Positions 38,203 to 51,562 are shown, counted from the first letter of the stretch. The stretch: DNA of 64,000 nt from Plantago major (GCA_026545765.1 CM048840.1:23626765-23690764); one strand, 5' to 3'. Made by a program: numbers and translations. The notes: generated from the letters alone by a model not told the origin.

Positions 38203-41200
38203 CATGCTCAAGCTTGATTTTGAAAAAGCTTACGACTCGGTGAGTTGGTCATTTCTCTTCGACATGATGAGGGATATGGGTTTTGGTGCATTGTGGATTA
38301 GTTGGATTCGAGAGTGTGTATCAAGTGCATCTATGTCGGTATTGATTAATGGAGGCCCAACAAAAGAATTTAATGTGAAAAGAGGGTTGAGGCAAGGAGA
38401 TCCTCTCTCCCCTTTCTTGTACCTCATTGTGGCGGAAGGGTTAAGCCGGATGATTAAGAGGGCGTGTGATATTGGGTATTTCAATCCGGTCTGTGTAGGG
38501 AGCAACAATGTAGCCGTGTCACATCTTCAATTTGCGGACGATTCCCTTATCATGGGTGAAGGATGTGATACGAGTATTAGAACAATCAAAGGTATATTGA
38601 GATATTTCGAACTCTTTTCGGGTCTCAAGATCAACTTTAGCAAGAGTAGTCTTGTGTGCTTTGGGTGTGATGAGTCTCAAGCTCAAGAGTGGGCGAATTA
38701 TCTTAATTGTCAAATTGGTTCTTGCCCTTTCACTTACCTTGGATTGCCGGTTGGAGGAAAGGCTAGAGATAGAAGTACATGGAACAAGGTGAAGGAGAAA
38801 TTCGAGAAAAGATTAGGGGCTTGGGAGAACAAGTTCTTATCTTTGGGAGGGAGACTTGTGCCAACTAATTCGGTGCTAAATGCCCTTCCCATCTACTACC
38901 TCTCATTTTTCAAGGCTCCCCAATCGATTCTCAAGGAGCTTATGAGTTTACAAAGAAATTTCTTGTGGGGGGAGGGGTAGAGAAAGAGAAAAGGAAAATT
39001 GCTTGGGTCAGTTGGGATAAGATTTGCATGACAAAAGAGGAAGGAGGTCTTGGAATTAAAAATCTCAACCTTTTTAACTTGGCACTTTTGGGAAAATGGG
39101 CATGGAAATTGGTAGTTGGAGGGAAGGAACTTTGGTTAAATATTTTGAAGTCGAAATACGGTGATTTTAGAGAAAATGTGGAGTCAAATTTGAGAGGAAA
39201 GAGACACAATCACCTATGGTCGGATTGGTGGAGAAACCTAGTGTGTTGTGTGGGTTCAAGCACTTGGTTTAAAGAGAATTGCAAGAAGAAAGTTGGTAAT
39301 GGATGCAATACGAGTTTCTGGGAAGAAAATGGGGGCCATTTCAAGGAGCTCTTGAAGATCTATACCCACGTCTATCTAGACTTGAGGCTGACCAGAATTG
39401 TAGAATAAATGAAAGGGTCAAACTGGTGAATGAAGGGGTTGCTTTTTCTTGGCATTGGAAACACAAACTGCTGGACAGAGAACTTACGGTTGTTTCTGAG
39501 TTGGAAGCAAAATTGGGGCAGGTGTTGCTGATCAATACAGAGGAGGACGCGTGGGTTTGGAATGTTCAGCAGTCGGGATCCTATTCGACTAAGGATGGAT
39601 ACAAACACCTCTCTTCTTGTGACTTTGTTAATCCAATGAAAGAATGGTCTCGTCTTGTGTGGAATAAGTGGGCACCGTCCAAAGTCAACGCTTTTGTTTG
39701 GAAGATGCTTCAAGATAGAATTCCATCGAAAGCCAATTTGCTCAAAAGAGAGATTTTCCTTAATGATATGGACCGTTGTTGCAAGAGTTGTGACGGAATC
39801 AATGAGGATGTGAGACATATTTTCGGAGAATGCAAGGTTGCAAAACATGTTTGGAAACTTGTCTATGATTGGTTGAAATGTGATCAAGTGAGTGGTGATA
39901 GTTTTACTGAGTTTATGGAGAATCATAACAAATCAGCCCCGAAAGTTGATAGAAAAATCTTTCAAATGTTTTGGCACTGCACGGTTTGGCAGTTGTGGAG
40001 AGCTAGGAATGAGTTCATCTGTAGGAATAATTCATTGACTCATTGGCAGATTGTTGAGCAAATCAAAATCAATTGCTGGAATTGGTTAAAAGGGAAAAAC
40101 CAGTTAAATAAATTAAATCAATTGACCCCCTGGCTTTTGGAGCCAATCTCATGTGTGTCCAATTAGAAAGTGCTGGCAGTCTTGGTTGGGATCTGCGATG
40201 ACTGATCCTTGGTTTTGTGTCTGGTGCCCCTTTGTGCCTTTTTTAGATCTTGCAGTAGATGGTACTGGTGAGTGGAGACTTGGTTGTCACATGATGTCTT
40301 GGATTAATTATCAAGATGGCGTTGATGATGACGAAAGACAGAAAGTTGGAATTGATTTAGTCATGATGAGCATGTGGCTTGGGAAGGTAATCATTTTGTC
40401 TACCAAATGGTGAAAACTGGCGTGAACTTGAGGTAACGTGGTTGGGTAGCAGTACATGTGGGGCATAACTAATTTTTGTTTTCTTCTGTGGTGTAAGCTG
40501 ACTTGTTGGTTTGGAGTTTTTATGTTTGGTTTTTGCTCTCTGTCATAATGTTAACAGATTCTGGAAAAAGAAAGTGAATGCAGGCGCCTTGTGCTGAGAA
40601 GGAAAGGGATTGGTCCATGCGTGGGTCCCATGTGAGTGATGATGTTTTCAATCATGGGATGCAATCATGTGGTAATGATGTGGTACTATAAAAAGTGTGA
40701 AAGGAATGAGCAGGGTACAATGAGTTTGTGGCCATGTGGAAGAAAGTGCTTGATCTAATCCTTGCTGCAGAATAAATAGGGAAGGGACTTAGTACTGTAC
40801 TCGAAAAAGAGTATGGATATCTAAGTTGTAACTCGAGGAACTAAACCATAGTGATTTAGTTTTAACTATCTTGAGGTAACCTATTGAGGTGATGTTTGTT
40901 GATGGAATTGATGGCTTAAGTAAGATGTTAGGACCGTACTTTAAATATCTCGCCTTTTGCTTCTCGTAAGCTTAGGTTGTTAGGGGTATGGCTAATGCAC
41001 TTACACCATCTTGGGACTCGTTCCCCTGGACCTGGCTCTAATTTGGAATTGACGGTTTGATGCCCTTGATCACATTTTAAATTTCTTGACACTTGACTTG
41101 AAAGATAGCATAGGGTGGAGGAATGTGATTAAGAAGGGGCCCGGAGTGGATCTGTGATGTTTGCCATCACCGTCGTCGCGTTGGGCGCGTTCAGATACTA

Positions 41201-41582
41201 TCCAATATCGGCATTTGAGTCGTGAGGGTTGATGAATGCGTACTCCAAACTAACGCGCACAAAAGTGCGGACTTCGGTAAAACAGACACTACTGGCGTAT
41301 CTTATGAATTGACGGTGGGACCTATTATGTTCTTGTGATTTGTGGTGATGGAGGGGCGCATATGGTTTCATGAAGAAAAGTTGGCTCTCTTTATTTCTGA
41401 TGGGGATATGTGTGGTTAAGAATGGTGATTGTAAAACCTTTTGGAGGGTTCTTAGTTGTGATGGTTTGGATTTCGGTATTGGTTTCGGTCAATTGACCAT
41501 GTATTTTCGTTGTTTGAGCATTTCTTATACTCCTCTGGACTCTTATTATTAATAATAAGATTTTTGTTGTTTAAAAAAAAAA
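38203..41582 (+). mobile_element. 5'-truncated L1-type LINE
   Basis: A non-LTR retrotransposon that starts abruptly within the RT domain (no ORF1 or endonuclease), continues through RT and the zf-RVT region, then a 3' region of about 1.4 kb, and ends with ttgttgttt and a 10-A tail at 41573-41582. 5' truncation plus a terminal A-run is the usual outcome of incomplete target-primed reverse transcription. No convincing target duplication was found. It carries no RNase H, unlike the LINE at 57417. Confidence 0.85.
38204..40166 (+). pseudogene. LINE reverse transcriptase (ORF2 fragment), two frameshifts
   Basis: Three overlapping frames together give the C-terminal part of a plant L1 ORF2. Frame one (38204-38980) has the RT palm: LDFEKAYDSV with the first catalytic Asp, GLRQGDPLSP, and the FADD active-site box at 38531-38542. 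Frame two (from about 38975 to 39320) continues with IAWVSWDK and EEGGLGIKNL. Frame three (about 39325-40166) contains the zf-RVT region (SKVNAFVWKML, then a Cys/His cluster CCKSC...H...C). Both frame changes fall at runs of G. With the missing N-terminus it cannot make active protein. Confidence 0.88.
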
Positions 41583-42699
41583 TTATTAAATTAAAGTTCC
41601 GTGTCAAACGGCATGTAATTCTTATAAAAATTATTATCCTTTTATAAAGTCAATAAAATCCGTCATAATAAGCATATATAAAATTATGTGTAAGTCCAAT
41701 GTACTCCATTCGTTTGAGAACAAATGTCATGTTTTGTTTTGAACACATTGCAGTATATATATCAGTAGACAACTATTGGAGTTGTACAATTGAGTACTTA
41801 ATTTAAGTTAAATTCAACTCATTTATAATATATATGTAAATTAGACTTTAATGAAAAAAAACAATCTGTTTAATTTAATCTAATTACAAGCCCTAATTCA
41901 ACTCCATAAAATCAATGCATCATAACAGAAACCAATCTACCTGCTCCAATTAAATTTTAAACACTAATTTAACCCAACAAAATTAATTCTCATAAAAAAA
42001 AATCAATCTGTCTTCTTCAATTAAATTTTAAACAATAATTCAACCCAACAAAATCAATTAATCATTACAAAACAACGATCAATTGACACTAACTCAAATA
42101 CTAATTCAACTTGAAAAAAGGCAATTCATTATCAGAAACAACGATATTACTTGTCTTCATATACGTCTCCTATAACTGTAATTATGTGCCAGAATAACAC
42201 GTATAGCGTGTTGTCACGTTATAGTAGAATAAGAATGAATGATAAAATAAAATAATAACAAAGCTTGATTCGATGCTTATTTGGCTTATAGTTGCACTTG
42301 TCATGCTAATTTTGTGAACAAAATTAAATTTGAGAGGTATAACTTTACTATTTTAGTAACATTTGTAGTAGGACACAATAAAACACTTATTTTATGACCA
42401 ATCCAACCGATTCAACACTTTAAGTGAAATTGTTGAAAAACATCGTAATTTTTTCGATTATAAAGAAAGAACATATTATTAATCTTGGCTAAATGTTTCA
42501 CATACTCTAAAACTGTTCGAACCAACATGTAATTGAATGAGGGGCGGAGGAAATATTAATTTTGTCCAAATGTTTCACATACTCACGTAGTTCACACTTC
42601 AAATAAAGTCTATTTTATTTAGAACTACGGGAGTGGTAGAAAACTTGGGAAATTGGAACGACTTGGGCTGACTTTCAAAATTGCGGTTGGGCTGCTAAT
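41583..42699. other. Intergenic, RTH upstream region
   Basis: AT-rich DNA with scattered half-MITE sequence (for example an isolated gtactccattcgtttgag near 41700). It leads into the RTH promoter. No gene was seen. Confidence 0.5.
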
Positions 42700-43015
42700 C
42701 CAGAAATGTTGACTCTCTCATCGTTCTTCTGCCGGTACTGATCCGATCAACGGCCATCCATTTCGATTCGTCGTCCTCCTGCTTCAGCTCAAGGTATTGA
42801 ACTTGTACGGTTGTACCTGTACCTTTCTCTTCCCGATCAGAACCGTAATTAGGGTTTTCACAGAAATATTCGATATTGAATCCTCTCTCGTTATCTAATG
42901 ATAGTAATTAGGATTTAGGAATGACGAATGATGATTGCAGCTGCTACTTGATAGTCCATACATTCCTCGTTTTTGCATTTTCGCCTGAAATCACTTGCAT
43001 TTCGTAATTCAGGCA

Positions 43016-43874
43016 ATGAAATCGGATAAGGAACCTGATCACAGTTTGATGATTGGGGAAAGTGGATCCGATTGCACCCGAATCGATCCGGAGAGAAGCC
43101 GGTTTCCCTGCTGCATCGTCTGGTCTCCTCTTCCGGTATTGTCATGGTTCATACCTTGTATCGGCCACATTGGTATCTGCAGGGAGAATGGTGTTATTTT
43201 GGACTTTGCTGGCCCCAATTTCGTATGTGTTGATAACTTCGCTTTCGGTGCTCCTACTCGATACATTCAGCTAACCAAAGAGCAGGTAGACTTGACTACT
43301 TGACTAATAGTCTAATGGTATGATGATGAATTGTTGATTTAGAAATTTGATTGTATATGCCAGAGCAGTATGGTTGTGTGTGTCTCTTTGTCGTGTAAAT
43401 GTGATGTTTGATGATTGCCTCTAATGTATGGTCTTAAATCTTCTTGAGCAGTGTTGCATTTTCTTAAATGACCGCGAAGTTCACGGAGAAGAAGAATTGA
43501 GGCAAAATGAAGCCCCTGGAGACAATGCTGCTTGGGATGATGCATTGCACAGAAGCACGCAGGAGTACCAACACCATTCCTACAATCTGTTAACTTGCAA
43601 CTGTCATTCGTTTGTAGCCAATTGTCTGAACAGGTTGAAGTTTGAGACTGGTGGCTGGAACGTGGTAAATTTAGCTGTCCTCATCTTCTTCAAGGGGAGT
43701 CATGTTAGTAAAGTAGCTATTGCAAAAACTTATTTGCCTTTCCTTGTGGTGTCTAGCATTGGGCTTGCCTTCGGAGGATTAACATACCTCACTTATTTGG
43801 CAGCTTTCTTTTCTATTCTTGTAGGGTGGTTTCTCCTTGGTACTTACTGTTTCAAGAAGTTGATCCACCTTTAG
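43016..43874 (+). CDS. RTH: RTE1-like (RTH / DUF778, TMEM222 family) membrane protein
   Basis: Two coding exons, 43016-43285 and 43452-43874, give 230 aa (Arabidopsis RTH 231, RTE1 250). A non-coding 5' exon ending about 42793 (CAAG/GT) is likely, with its acceptor at 43012 just three bases before the ATG. The family hallmarks are present: [11 protein letters not shown] (30-40), [20 protein letters not shown] (50-69), [11 protein letters not shown] (125-135) and [14 protein letters not shown] (139-152). Two membrane helices follow (about 180-225), ending [14 protein letters not shown]1 acts at the Golgi/ER with the ethylene receptor ETR1, promoting its function; RTH interacts with RTE1. Assignment to RTH rather than RTE1 rests on length and the lack of an N-terminal extension, so it is tentative. 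It is convergent with the BGAL gene. Confidence 0.92.
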
Positions 43875-45212
43875 CTCTGCTAGTCGATTCTCACCATGTA
43901 AAACTCAAGTAAAGGTCTATGATATTGAACCGTGTACATGTGTAGTCTGTGATAAAAAATTGTGTTGGTTGGTATATATATCGGTCCTACACTTCTACTC
44001 ACTTGTTTAAATTTCCAACTAGTTTAGCATTTCATGTGGCTATCTTGCCCTCTATTTGGCTTTTACGCTCAGGATGAGATTTAATTTCTCGAAAGCATCA
44101 ACTGCATCGTTACACACTGGCAGAAGCAGGTTTAGGCAAGGCATGGCAATTGCCTTGCCTGAATTTTTGGATAATAGATAGTAATATAGTATTGATTTGA
44201 GATAGCTATCCTGAATCTATTCTGGTGTAGAGAAGGGGCATTTCTCTGATCTATGAGGCCCGAGTTCGATCCTCATGAATCATAGATGATTTGCCCTGTC
44301 GATGGTGCGGTATGATCACTCTTAAATTGTTGGTGTTTGAAACTGTGTGAATTGCCAAACTCCTTAGAGAGATAGAACTCCATAGAAGGTAGACATTTCA
44401 CTCAACTCGCTGAATCCCTTTAAACCTTAAAAAGAAGTGCTATTTTCATCAAGGTTAATTTGGGCATCTGAGACTAACACAGTAAAAGGGAAGCTCTTTT
44501 GTGTTCCAAGTTCAGTTCACTAGCCCTGTTGTGGATGTAATATATCATGTATTAGCTTATTTAATCTGTGTCACGATTCGCTACACTTTGGAATCACTGC
44601 GAATTCTGTGAACCAGAGGCTAAAGAAAGCTCAGCAAATGTAGTCAAATAAAATGCTCCAGGTGCAGAGCAGTAGGACAACCTGATCAGTGTTGGCATGA
44701 ACTTAGATATGTTACCAGAAGTCACCATGAAAATGCACATATATTCCAGAATAATTATCATCCAACATATACTACAGGTACAGGACACAAATGAATCAAG
44801 AAAGACAACATCACATTAGGAACCCACCTAACATGTAACCTGTCAAGGGCAAATTCGCCCCAACAGTTGTATGATGCACTACTATCACTCTTACACTCAA
44901 CAACAGAAAAAAGCAGAGCACTCCTGAACCAAATTTCCTGTTAAAATTGGTAATGGCCAGGGAGTGCGAGATTCATAACCAGACTTGCAATTTTAGGGTC
45001 CTAGAATATGCAAACTGGCCCATCTTAAATAGTAACTACACACACGCACTGAAGTTACTTCAGGTGCAATTGTATAAGTTAATTCTATCTAGCTCCATCT
45101 GCAGCAGATGCTTGCATATGCTACAACAACATGGATACTCTTGAAAGCATCCTGACCTGATAGTTTTTCTTCATCCACACTTCTTTCTATATCTATGCTT
45201 TTACTGTATGTG
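43875..45212. other. 3' intergenic region between convergent RTH and BGAL genes
   Basis: It contains both 3' flanks. A GC-richer patch at 44134-44160 is an almost perfect palindrome around ggcaaggcatggcaattgcc. A tRNA-like box cgagttcgatcc lies at 44261-44272, but no complete tRNA can be folded. No gene was seen. Confidence 0.5.
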
Positions 45213-48200
45213 TTAATTCACAGGAGCACATGTTGCTTCAACTGATAACCTCTTCAACACCTTGGGACATGGATCCTGCCCGAAGTTACTGTTTGCTATT
45301 GTCACGGTGCATCTCTGCCGCCCAATGCACTTCTGCAAGATTACCAGGGTAACAATAGTTTGCATGAGATATAATTGTACTTCAGAGGAATTTACTTTAT
45401 TTAATGTTGACTAAATTGGAAGGAAATAAAATTGCCTATTTAACCAAATGAAAGAGGGAAGTAATCCCGATTTGTGCTTGTGCAGACTGCTTATTACATC
45501 TTACCTTCTCCAAGATGGCGTATGAGTTAGGAGAATGGCAAGCTCCTTCACGGAAGGTTCCACATGTTCCTTGAGGAGTTCCAAAGCTTGCAAACTTTAT
45601 AGAGGAAATGGACTGTCCAGCACTGCAATGAAGATGCACTTTTGGTTGGTGAAACTGTAACTCCGGTGTTCTATCGCTGTTTTCAAGTTGCCAGTTCCTA
45701 ATGTTTGGGTGATATTCCGCAACATCTGCACAAACGCTTGACACTGATCTCTTTGCCAGAGTTATTCTTGTAGGATCACCTCCAAGCTCTTCAAATAGCA
45801 CCACAAGATTTTGAGTTGGCTTTAACCAAGATCGTGGTAAGTGGTACCTGAAAGAAATTCTTCTGAGTCACAGAAGGCTAAAGTAATACTAAATTTAACC
45901 CATTGGCTCTCATAAAGACAGAAGACTTACCATCTCTGAGTTGGTCGACCGCAGCCAACCTGACACTTCGGAGGCCTAAAAGACCCTGCATAATTACAAC
46001 GATTGCAATCGCCTGAGGCATGTGCGGTCCAATATCTTCCAAGACTATGTCCATTAACCCAGACTTGGCCTTTTCCCATGCTACTCATGTCCAGAGCCAG
46101 TGGCTCATCTCCATTTGGGGCATCAAAATAAGCCTGCAAGTTTTATGATACAGTTAATTTTATCAATTATAATGCATGCATCATTACCAGCTGACGGCTA
46201 GATTCTACTTGATTCACAGTTCAATGTACCTTATGCCATGTCAACGGCTGCTGTTTCTGGGCAATTAGTGAGCTCTGCATCCAGTCAACTGATGAAATAC
46301 CATTCGGGGAGATGAGATCCATTGCCTCTCCTTTAAGCCCAACCTGCTCAGGTGGAATCTATAAGAACAGTCGAATGAAACAAGTTTGAGTTGAAAGTTG
46401 AGGGCCACAAGTCAAACCTGGTATGTCCATTTTGCCGAGGACAAATCCAATTTTCCCTGATCAAGTCCAAGCAATGCAACAGGACCGAGAACTCCAGTGT
46501 TCCATGTCTCATAATGGGTACCGATATTCTTCAATGGTAAAAAGATAAAACGAATGTGAGAGAAATTATATAAATGCTATGCAGAATTTTTAACCTAACT
46601 GCAGGGACTCAAATGCTCTGCATCCTATTCCCTGATTGTAATTCTTTCTTGGTTGGAAAAGTATGAGACATTTTGCCATAACTTTTTCAAATTCCCTCTA
46701 TGCCTTTACATATGGTAAATATTGCTAACAGTGGCACAATAGTGATGCATCATAGTAGATATGAATATGAGGAATTTAGAGCTTACTGGCAATCCAACAG
46801 CCACGCTAAGGAGTGAAATCTTATTCGGTCCTGCACGGAGACCGATTTTCTCTTTGAATATAAATCTCCGGTTTCTCCTAGTCCCAGAAGCAGAACCTAG
46901 ATAAAATTACATGAAGGGTTACAAGAAGTAGCATACACATGGGCAGTAGTAAGTAGGCTGAAGAACAAGAGTTGTTCCTTTACCAGAAAGTTGTCCATTC
47001 ACGAAAACGTGCAACGCGTGGCCAGTAGACTCAAGAAGAAGAGTTGGATGTTCACCACCATGCAAAAAGGACTCGGATGATTTAATGTCAACACTGGGAT
47101 CACATAGATGAATCCATGAGACTACTAATACTACTTAACAGGAAAGAGTGATTTCATGGCACAAGATAATAAAGATGTGCATTCTGACAAATTCGACTTA
47201 CCTAGTTGTATACCAGAGATAATCACTAGCATCTCTGGTTGCGTTTATCTGATCCATGAGACCTGAAGTAGTGAATGCTGCGCTTTCATCTAAAGGAGAC
47301 AAATCTTCGTTAAATGTTCCCCATGAATATATTTCTTCTTCGCTGGGTAGCATTTCCACCTTCGAGGTTTGAACTCCCACCTGTGGTTCATACTTGTAAG
47401 CTAAGATAAGGAGAGAAAAAAAACAGCAATTCTGCAGGGTATACAAAGACGAATCCCTGTTTCCACATAAACTGAAGCTTGTACGATCTTGGTACTTATC
47501 ACGATGGATTGAATAATCTAGAAACATACTTTGGCTGTATTGAAGACTACGTTTCTGCAGTCCGGTAGAATGCTGATGGACCATGGAGGAAGGTTATAAT
47601 GCATGTTATTGAACATCACTCTAACTGCTGAATCTGTATCGTAGTTTGATAGAAAAGCTGCACAATCTCCAGATTGCGAAGAATATACATGAGCCTGGAC
47701 ATAAAAGGTTAAATATTTAGAGAAAGGCTGTTGAAAACCGAACTGCGTGGGGCAATATGCAATTAAAGGTTTAAACCTGCTGGGATCTTCCTAGAGAAGT
47801 CACAATAGGATCGGCCGAAACCAGAGCTTTCTCACATGATTTAATTGCTTTATGGAGTTCTTTCAGATGACCGTATTTGGGTTGTCGGAGCAAACCTGTC
47901 AATCAAGGTACATTGTTACTTCTTTCTTTTGCAACTTAAATGCAACCACAGGGCCACATTATGTTCTAGTAACACATGGAAATAAAGTAGAAGCTTAGGT
48001 TTACCATATTCATCAAGTGGAGCATCATAATCGTAGCTCGTAGTGATGAAAGGGCCACCAGCAGACCTCCCGAAATTAGTGCCACCATGGTACTGTTTCA
48101 AACATCATATGGCTAAGTATTCACGCCTATAATAATGAAGTGATACCTTACCAGTAAAAACTAGACAAGAAGACAAACCATGTAGTAGTTAACAAATGAA

Positions 48201-50452
48201 CCTCCCTTCTGTACGAATTTGGCCACAGCAAATGCCAAATCCTGAACTGGCCTTTGGTGAAGTGGTCCACCAAATTCTGAAAACCTGGTAGTGCATCACG
48301 AATTATCATGAGATAGGCACAAACTAATCTCTAATATTAATAAGCAGAATGGATTCAGAACAATCGTTACCAGCCAGTCCAAGCCTCAGTCCATATCGTA
48401 GGTTTGTAAGCTCTGTTGGGGGAGAAAGTATCGCAATAGAAACCATTGCATGTATTAATCTGTCAACATAAGGAAGAAAAACAAAAACAGTTAGTGTGGT
48501 ACTTTGGTTTCTGAAGAAAGGTTACAGCTGAAATGGTAAACTTGGCTTTCCAAGCCTCCCATATTTGATTCTATATTAAACATGCTAGCGTCATTCATGC
48601 TGCAAATTCTGGGAATCGTATAAGGTTCAGTAGTGATCCATTTGATTCCTCGCGATTTAGTTTAAGACTTACACTTACTTTTTTCTAACAAAATTCACCA
48701 AGCTTACTCACTAGTCATGGTTCGACATATACATTATACATACCCAAGATTCGACATAGACATGCCTAACTTTTCTCTAATTCTTTACTCTTAGAAAACA
48801 GAAAACATGATTTCTTCTAAATTATCTGTTACCTTCTACAAATCAATCTGCTAACAGAATTCCAAACTACTACCAAAAACCTAAATCCTTAGCCAAATCA
48901 ATGAAAATCATACTCCAGATGCCAGGGTAATGACTAATGACATGACTGCAAATTTTAACGAAGGCGAAAGTGGAATCTATATTACTTGCTTACCACAGGA
49001 TCTGGTGCATCTTCTTGCTTGCACATGACCCATGGAACTCCAGTGTTGAGTCCAACAGCCATGTTTGCAGCCCATGTTGAATATTGATGGCCAGAAGCAC
49101 CCAATGCTTTTGCTTGCGGACCATACTCATTCTCAATCTGCAAGAAACACTACTTAGAGTTGTCTACCCATATATATATGCCATTCAGATTAGTGCCTAA
49201 AATGGGTGAACTGTGAATCACACCTGGGAGAGTATGATAGGGCCACCCTGAGATTCGTACAAGTTCTCACTCTTCATCAGGTTGACAATTTTCTGTGTGA
49301 ACCCTTTCATAGCTAACTGTCACACCAAGAAATCATTTTAATGCTTCATAGCAAATCACATTTAGTGTCGAAGTTCATAACTTAAGGCTTTGCACCAAAT
49401 GTAAGAAAAAGGACAATTTACAAAAGTGCAAGGATATCTACATATTAGATGCAGAATTCCAAAGCATTTAAGTGTGCATTTCCACTTATCAGATTCACAA
49501 ATTATATAAGACACTGAACACTATAAATACAAGCTGCATTAACGAACCTTGAACGGCTCATTATCCGTCCTGAAGCTAATCCCTGGCACATATTTCAGCC
49601 AAACTGGAAATCCTCTGCATAACAAGATCCACAAAGAAACATCAAGTTAGGCTAAACATCCTTAACAGTAAAGAAAATTCCCCTAGTGCCTGTTTCATAA
49701 TGCTTTTCATATTATAGAAAGTGCTCTAAAAAAGCTGACTCTGTATGCAAAGTTCTGTGCTTCTTGTACATACAAGCAATAATCAATTCAATTTATAGAA
49801 AGCTGTTGCAAACAAGCACTGACTATGTGATAGTGTACATATGCAGATTTATATATAGCAGAATTTCCTTACCCAAAATTCCATTCTGCACAAACATAAG
49901 GTCCAATTCTAAGATGAGCATAAAGCCCTGCTTTCTGAATGGTCTTCACAAACCTCACCAGATCATATCTCCCTTCAAAATCATACTAAAAAGAAACCCA
50001 CAAAACAAAATTCCAACTTTTACCAATCTAAACAATATTAAGCCCAAAAAGATTCAATCTAAATAAAAAATTCAAGAGAAGCTGATCACTATTCATACCT
50101 TGCCAGGAGAAGGCTCATGAACGTTCCAAAACACATAAGTCTCTATCACATCCACACCTCCTTCTTTAGCCTTGGTTATCAGATCTTCCCACATCTAAAA
50201 CACAAAAAAAGACAGTCTCACTAATCAATTTTTCCAATAAAGGTAGGAAATTTGGGAGAAAGAATGGAACTTTAATACCTCAGGTGTACTTCTTGGGTAA
50301 TGTATGGAACCAGAAATGAGAATTCTTCTCTGCCCATTAATGACTATGGCTTTTCTGTCATAACTCACACTACATTGCACCGACACACATCCAAGAAACA
50401 ACACCATGCACAAATAAAGAACCCAACTTGAAATTAAGCTGCTGCTTTTCAT
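45213..50452 (-). CDS. BGAL3: Beta-galactosidase (GH35), BGAL3-type with lectin domain
   Basis: A complete 19-exon gene of 847 aa (AtBGAL3 is 856). Exons: 50452-50279, 50194-50099, 49985-49873, 49614-49548, 49316-49224, 49137-48994, 48459-48371, 48284-48179, 48092-48005, 47895-47777, 47694-47530, 47380-47202, 47093-46984, 46896-46787, 46528-46418, 46343-46230, 46133-45931, 45847-45505, 45332-45213. A signal peptide (about 1-27) precedes the family opening [16 protein letters not shown]. The GH35 signature [14 protein letters not shown] supplies the acid/base Glu (about 185); the nucleophile is in IWTEAWTGW (Glu about 254). The C-terminus (about 760-845) is a SUEL galactose-binding lectin domain, with [15 protein letters not shown] and a terminal SVEATCAP. 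It is predicted to be secreted to the cell wall and to trim beta-galactosyl residues from pectin, xyloglucan or arabinogalactan chains. BGAL3 placement is from motif resemblance (for example [16 protein letters not shown]). Confidence 0.95.
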
Positions 50453-50629
50453 GTTTTCTGGTACTGATTATCAAGAAAAGATAGTAGGTTCTTCTCTTTT
50501 GCTACTTTCTATGTGTGAGTTTGTTGCATTCTTGAAGAAAGTGAAATGGGAGTGAGTGTGTTAAGTTAGATGGAGTTGAGAGAGTGAGAAAAGCAAGCAG
50601 CTGACAGGAGTAATGTGAATGGCTGTGTG

Positions 50630-50637
50630 TATTTATA
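50630..50637 (-). promoter_or_regulatory. TATA box of the BGAL gene
   Basis: TATAAATA read on the minus strand, about 180 bp upstream of the ATG. It would place the transcription start near 50600 and a 5' UTR of about 150 nt rich in GA/CT. It is the only good TATA match in the near upstream. Confidence 0.6.
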
Positions 50638-50699
50638 TGTACAGAGGTGTACTGGTGTTTGACTGTGTGAGCACAACCATCTAGAAAAAGGTGAAAACT

Positions 50700-51051
50700 T
50701 GATGGGACAAAGGAATATGTTTTCCCATTGTTCTTTTCTTAAATGATTATTTTTATGGGAGTCATTTTGACAGGTAATTAGTATAGTAAATGTTCCTTAA
50801 TCTGTCGCACAACTTCATACATTATAATTAATTATAATTAAATCGTTCTTCAGTTTTCAGTTGAAATATTAAAACAAATAAAAAAAAAAAATTGTTAGGA
50901 AAGGCATAGTGTTGGTGGTACAGTGGGTCAAATGTAAGATTTTTTTTAATTATTTATTGGATGTGGTGTAAATTACTTTTCTAGTAATGTATGAAGTTCG
51001 TTCAAAGTTTCAGCTAAAACGACAAATGTATGAAGATCTATGAGAACGATA
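50700..51051. other. BGAL upstream flank, no gene recognised
   Basis: AT-rich upstream sequence of the minus-strand BGAL gene. No recognised repeat or coding exon. Confidence 0.5.
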
Positions 51052-51419
51052 GAGTAAAGTTTAACGAGTTGAGTCGAGCATATTATCTCATTCATTGAGT
51101 TCGACTCGATTCGAGTTGTGATCGAGTCCGAGTTTGGTTCGACTAGTTAACAAAATGAGTTTATTTTTAAGCTCGAATTCGAACTCGAGTCACAATAATT
51201 AAGTTCGAGCTTGGGTCATTTTGTCAGAACTTTAGTCGATCACATTTTCGAAAAAACACATACATAAAAAAAGAAAAAGAAATTTAATCGAGCATGAATG
51301 GTTGAGTCCTATCCAGCTCGATAACAAAACAAGCATCAAGTGAGTCATCGAGTCGAGCTCGAACCTTAAGGCCCCTAACGAACCGAGTACTTCATTAGGC
51401 TAGACCCGCGTAACAGCTC
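51052..51419. mobile_element. TCGAG-rich element, possible hAT remnant
   Basis: A roughly 370-bp block rich in TCGAG/CTCGA motifs in both orientations (e.g. gttcgactcgattcgagt, gtcgagctcgaac). The right edge ends cgtaacagctctaac, resembling hAT-type ends (complement TAGAGCTGTTACG). A matching left end (gatagagtaaag) is weak and no 8-bp duplication was found. Similar motif-rich DNA recurs at 52440-52720 and 56747-57040. Confidence 0.4.
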
Positions 51420-51562
51420 TAACTGAATGATAAAATGTGAATTTGTCTGGCCATAAACTCGAGTCTCGAGTTGAGTTACTATTCATCAATTCTAAAACTT
51501 AAAACTTCAATACACAAATATACCATTTATATTAAACAATTTTAAAATATCACAATTTAATA

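Noticed and set aside
38190-41600. Target duplication for the truncated LINE (ttaattaaa against ttaaattaaag)
   Set aside because: The match is imperfect and AT-rich sequence gives such matches by chance.
44221-44290. tRNA-like or SINE-like box (cgagttcgatcc)
   Set aside because: A single B-box-like match without a foldable cloverleaf, A-box at proper spacing, poly-A tail or target duplication.
47381-47584. Extension of the BGAL exon upstream in the same frame (minus strand)
   Set aside because: That reading runs through the intron; the family sequence NVVFNTAK followed by [10 protein letters not shown] places the acceptor at 47381/47380.
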